This document shows positions 61,506 through 64,000 of a DNA stretch of 64,000 bases, piece by piece (the first letter of the stretch is position 1; each line of letters begins with the position of its first letter). The notes under the pieces were generated by a model. That model was given only the letters and a program-made list of their open reading frames with translations. It ran no database searches and was not told the origin of the DNA. The position numbers were made by a program, and so were the translations under genes. The stretch spans positions 1,068,561 to 1,132,560 of the forward strand of contig VZRZ01003083.1 in the NCBI GenBank assembly GCA_013398175.1, given 5' to 3'. The DNA is from Climacteris rufus (lineage: Eukaryota > Chordata > Aves > Passeriformes > Climacteridae).

Positions 61506-63640
61506 AATGTTGCTGACTGTTCTCCTTTAAATTGTCTCAAACCAGGAAATACTAAGGTTGTGTGTAGGCAATTTTCCTTATTTAGTCATTGGTGTTACAG
61601 TCAAACAATGCCAAGATTTTGGTTATTGTTATGTTATTGTGTCTGTTTATTTTATGACTAGATATGGATTACAAATAAAATAATTCCCTTGCCATATGAT
61701 GATAAGCACTAGTAGATTGACCACAAGTCTGTAGGCACATATCAATCTAGCTCAATTCCCATGTTTAGGCAGATGGAAATTCTCTGTAATTCAGTCTCAT
61801 CTTTTTAATATGCAAGCTCTATCTACTGAAACCTTGAAGGCAATGTTCTTCTGCCTCAGCAACATGCTTTATGTCCCACTGTTTCTTTGAAAATATGGTG
61901 GGAGATGGCACAGAATTACCCGTTCACTCATGAGACACAACCTCTGTAAAGGACTAAAGGCAATTTTTGTAGCAGGACTATATTTTTGAAGATTTTGTTA
62001 TAATTATTTCAGGAGTAGGGCCATGGTTCTCTGCTCAAGGAATCTGTGTATGAATTAGGAGATGTGCTTTCAATTCCCTATTCCACTATGGATTTCATTT
62101 TAAACTGCACAGGTATAAATAACAGGGCTCTTATCTTTCTTTATAGACAAAGAGAGCAAGCAGGCATTTCCAAGGAATGATCAATTCCCTCCTAAACCAG
62201 ACCCTGAGAATAGTTCAGCCCTATAAGCTCCTCTTTTTGTCTAATGTCTTAGAGAAAAACTTTGTTTCCTAGCTTAGATGCACACATCTCCATTTCAGAC
62301 TTCTAAAGTTAGGTGAGATGAATTCTACTTTGAGTTTTTATGAGCCTCAGTTCTTGCTTTAAAATTGTCACTGTGTCTCGGGAGGGATTAATTGGAAGGA
62401 TAAGAGTTTTAGGGATTTTGAGGCATCCAGTGCCATGTAGAGCTAGGGACTGGGATTCAGTAACATATATGCATCCATTAAGGTATAGATAAAATAGTTG
62501 TGCAGGGTGAAAGAAGTACAATGATCATGATGGAAGATCTGTAGCTGAGGTCCTTTCAGAAACAGGCACAACACACCTCCCAGCTTCTTCCCCCAGATAA
62601 GGGCATGGAGGAGGTGGTGCTGCTTCTCCATGTAGGTGAGTAAGCCTCTCATCAGCAGCACTGTGCTAAAAAGGAGGAACTAAATTAATAAAACTCAGAA
62701 ATTCACCTCAGCTTCCTTGGTTGCAAATCATGCTTTAAATTTTTATGTGGAACGCTGTGATGGGTATAATGTATGATTCCATTTCAGGTAATTACATTCT
62801 CCCTGCTTAAAATTCGCACTGTAGTTTTCACTGGGAAAATGATTCTTCATTTCTCCCTCCTGCAGCCTGCTGGGTAGGTACTATTGCTGTCAGAGAGTGG
62901 CTGCTGTGTGCCACCTCCATGCCCTCCACATACATACATATACAAGTTGTGGTGATGTCAGAGTGAGCCCTGCATATACAGACTTTTGTCCTGCCTGCAA
63001 CTGAAAGTGGTTGGAATTGCCTGAGTGTAGCTGAAAGCAATATTTGACCTGCAGTTTTCAAATCACAGGGGATGAAAGAGGCTGTGAAAAATCGGTGCTA
63101 TCGTCAGTCTTTGCATCTAGAGAACAGAATTTTATCAAGAATCCAAAATCTTATAATTCTTCCTCATTCCCCAGTGAAGTAGATTAATATAATTTGATGG
63201 ATTGTGAGACCAGATAATCTGGGGCCAGGTGAGGTGAAGCAACTTTCAGGCTACCAGGCATTGAGAACAGTCAGTTGAATGCTTGCAATGTAGTCTGGGC
63301 TTCTCAGGAAGTTAACAGCCTCCCACATGGATTACATGGTTCTACCAAAAGTGATTTAATTGGTCTGTTTTACTGGGCAAGTGACTGAGGAGAACTCATG
63401 TGGCCACTGCCTGTTGAAAAGGTAGCAGCCAGAAACAGACAGGGGATAGCTTAAGGCTCCAAACCAAGCTGGCAATACTTTTCAGCTAGGCACAGAGACA
63501 ATAGGAAGACATGGCTAAAAGCCAAGTGGATGCCAGCTTTTCCTTCTTCTGCCAAATCCACGCACAGAGCAAGCCTTATTCTGTGGTTCTCAAGGAAATA
63601 TCCACAATTCATTTGGGTTTAAAACTCCCTAGTCATACAT
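61506..63640. other. No gene seen
   Basis: About 2.1 kb of AT-rich sequence; frames at 62309-62661 and 62828-63061 (minus strand) have no recognisable features. Confidence 0.4.
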
Positions 63641-63775
63641 GGGGTTTTGGTTTTTGGTCGGTTTGGGGTTTTTTCCTTTTCTTTTTCTTTTGGTGGGGGA
63701 GGGGAGGAATGACTCTATTTGGTTTGGAGGATTTTTGTTGGGTTTTTGGTTTGGTTTGGTTTGTTTGTCATTGTT
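63641..63775 (+). repeat. GT-rich low-complexity tract
   Basis: Runs of two to five G alternate with T runs (ggggttttggtttttgg, ggtgggggaggggagg, ggtttggtttggtttg). The long frames across it on both strands (63511-63831 and others) are products of the biased composition. Several clustered G runs could form a G-quadruplex. Confidence 0.8.
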
Positions 63776-63935
63776 TTTTGAGCTGCTCTGTTTATATTCC
63801 CAGGCAGCTGCCACACTGTGATGTATGCTAGCAGTCTTGGAGCCTGCTTCCTGTTGGCATGAAATGAGGCAAGACCCAGGTGTTCACCCTGCAGACTGTA
63901 TTGCTTCATTCTTCTACATTCCTACAATTGATCAG

Positions 63936-64000
63936 TTTTCCCCTTCTTTCCTTTTTCACCTCTTTTTTCTCTTTTCATTTTCCTTTTCCTTTCCCTTTTC
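63936..64000 (+). repeat. Polypyrimidine tract running off the window
   Basis: About 65 bp of C and T with few interruptions (ttttccttttcctttccc). It reaches the window edge, so its full length is unknown. Long pyrimidine tracts can form triplex DNA and often break assemblies. Confidence 0.85.

Overview
The window looks like nuclear DNA from a bird. It is AT-rich with long non-coding stretches, contains several 3' fragments of CR1 LINEs (the dominant avian LINE) on both strands, and carries retroviral LTRs, avian-style GT-rich low-complexity tracts and three assembly gaps (10123-10130, 28568-28595, 30436). No bacterial or phage genes, operons or CRISPR arrays are present. Nearly all open frames are short and look like chance.

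Layout. At the left end (about 0.2-33.8 kb) I see a set of exon-like segments on the + strand that I read as the 3' end of one multi-exon gene I cannot name: an internal exon at 261-351, one possible last exon at 1954-2058, and an alternative tail made of an internal exon at 14533-14635 and a last exon at 33690-33745, with a poly(A) signal at 33836. Each has plausible splice sites, one open frame, and matching codon phases (0/0 and 1/1). The two tails would give two different protein C-termini. A weaker 47-nt cassette exon candidate lies at 25714-25760. All of this is inferred from raw sequence and needs transcript support.

The presumed introns hold most of the mobile DNA: a CR1 (about 5165-6652) split by a complete 600-bp solo LTR (5954-6553) with a 5-bp target duplication; a second CR1 tail (24130-24421); a roughly 626-bp LTR interrupted by an assembly gap (28432-29057); and a 132-bp piece of a related LTR next to a single N (30436-30567). 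The solo LTR (orientation less certain) and the two related LTRs appear to lie antisense to the presumed gene.

From about 33.9 kb to the right end I find no convincing gene. This part is AT-rich intergenic or deep-intronic sequence with a short LTR-like start (44078), two antisense CR1 fragments (46490-46990 and 61164-61505), a very AT-rich block (40611-40860), an A-rich block (about 41392-41500), a GT-rich tract (63641-63775) and a terminal pyrimidine tract. Several unusual inverted repeats occur, the best being a 17-bp hairpin at 31993-32035 and a perfect 24-bp palindrome at 18958-18981. I found no previously undescribed multi-gene system. The best leads are the alternative C-termini, the LTR/assembly-gap structures and the hairpins.
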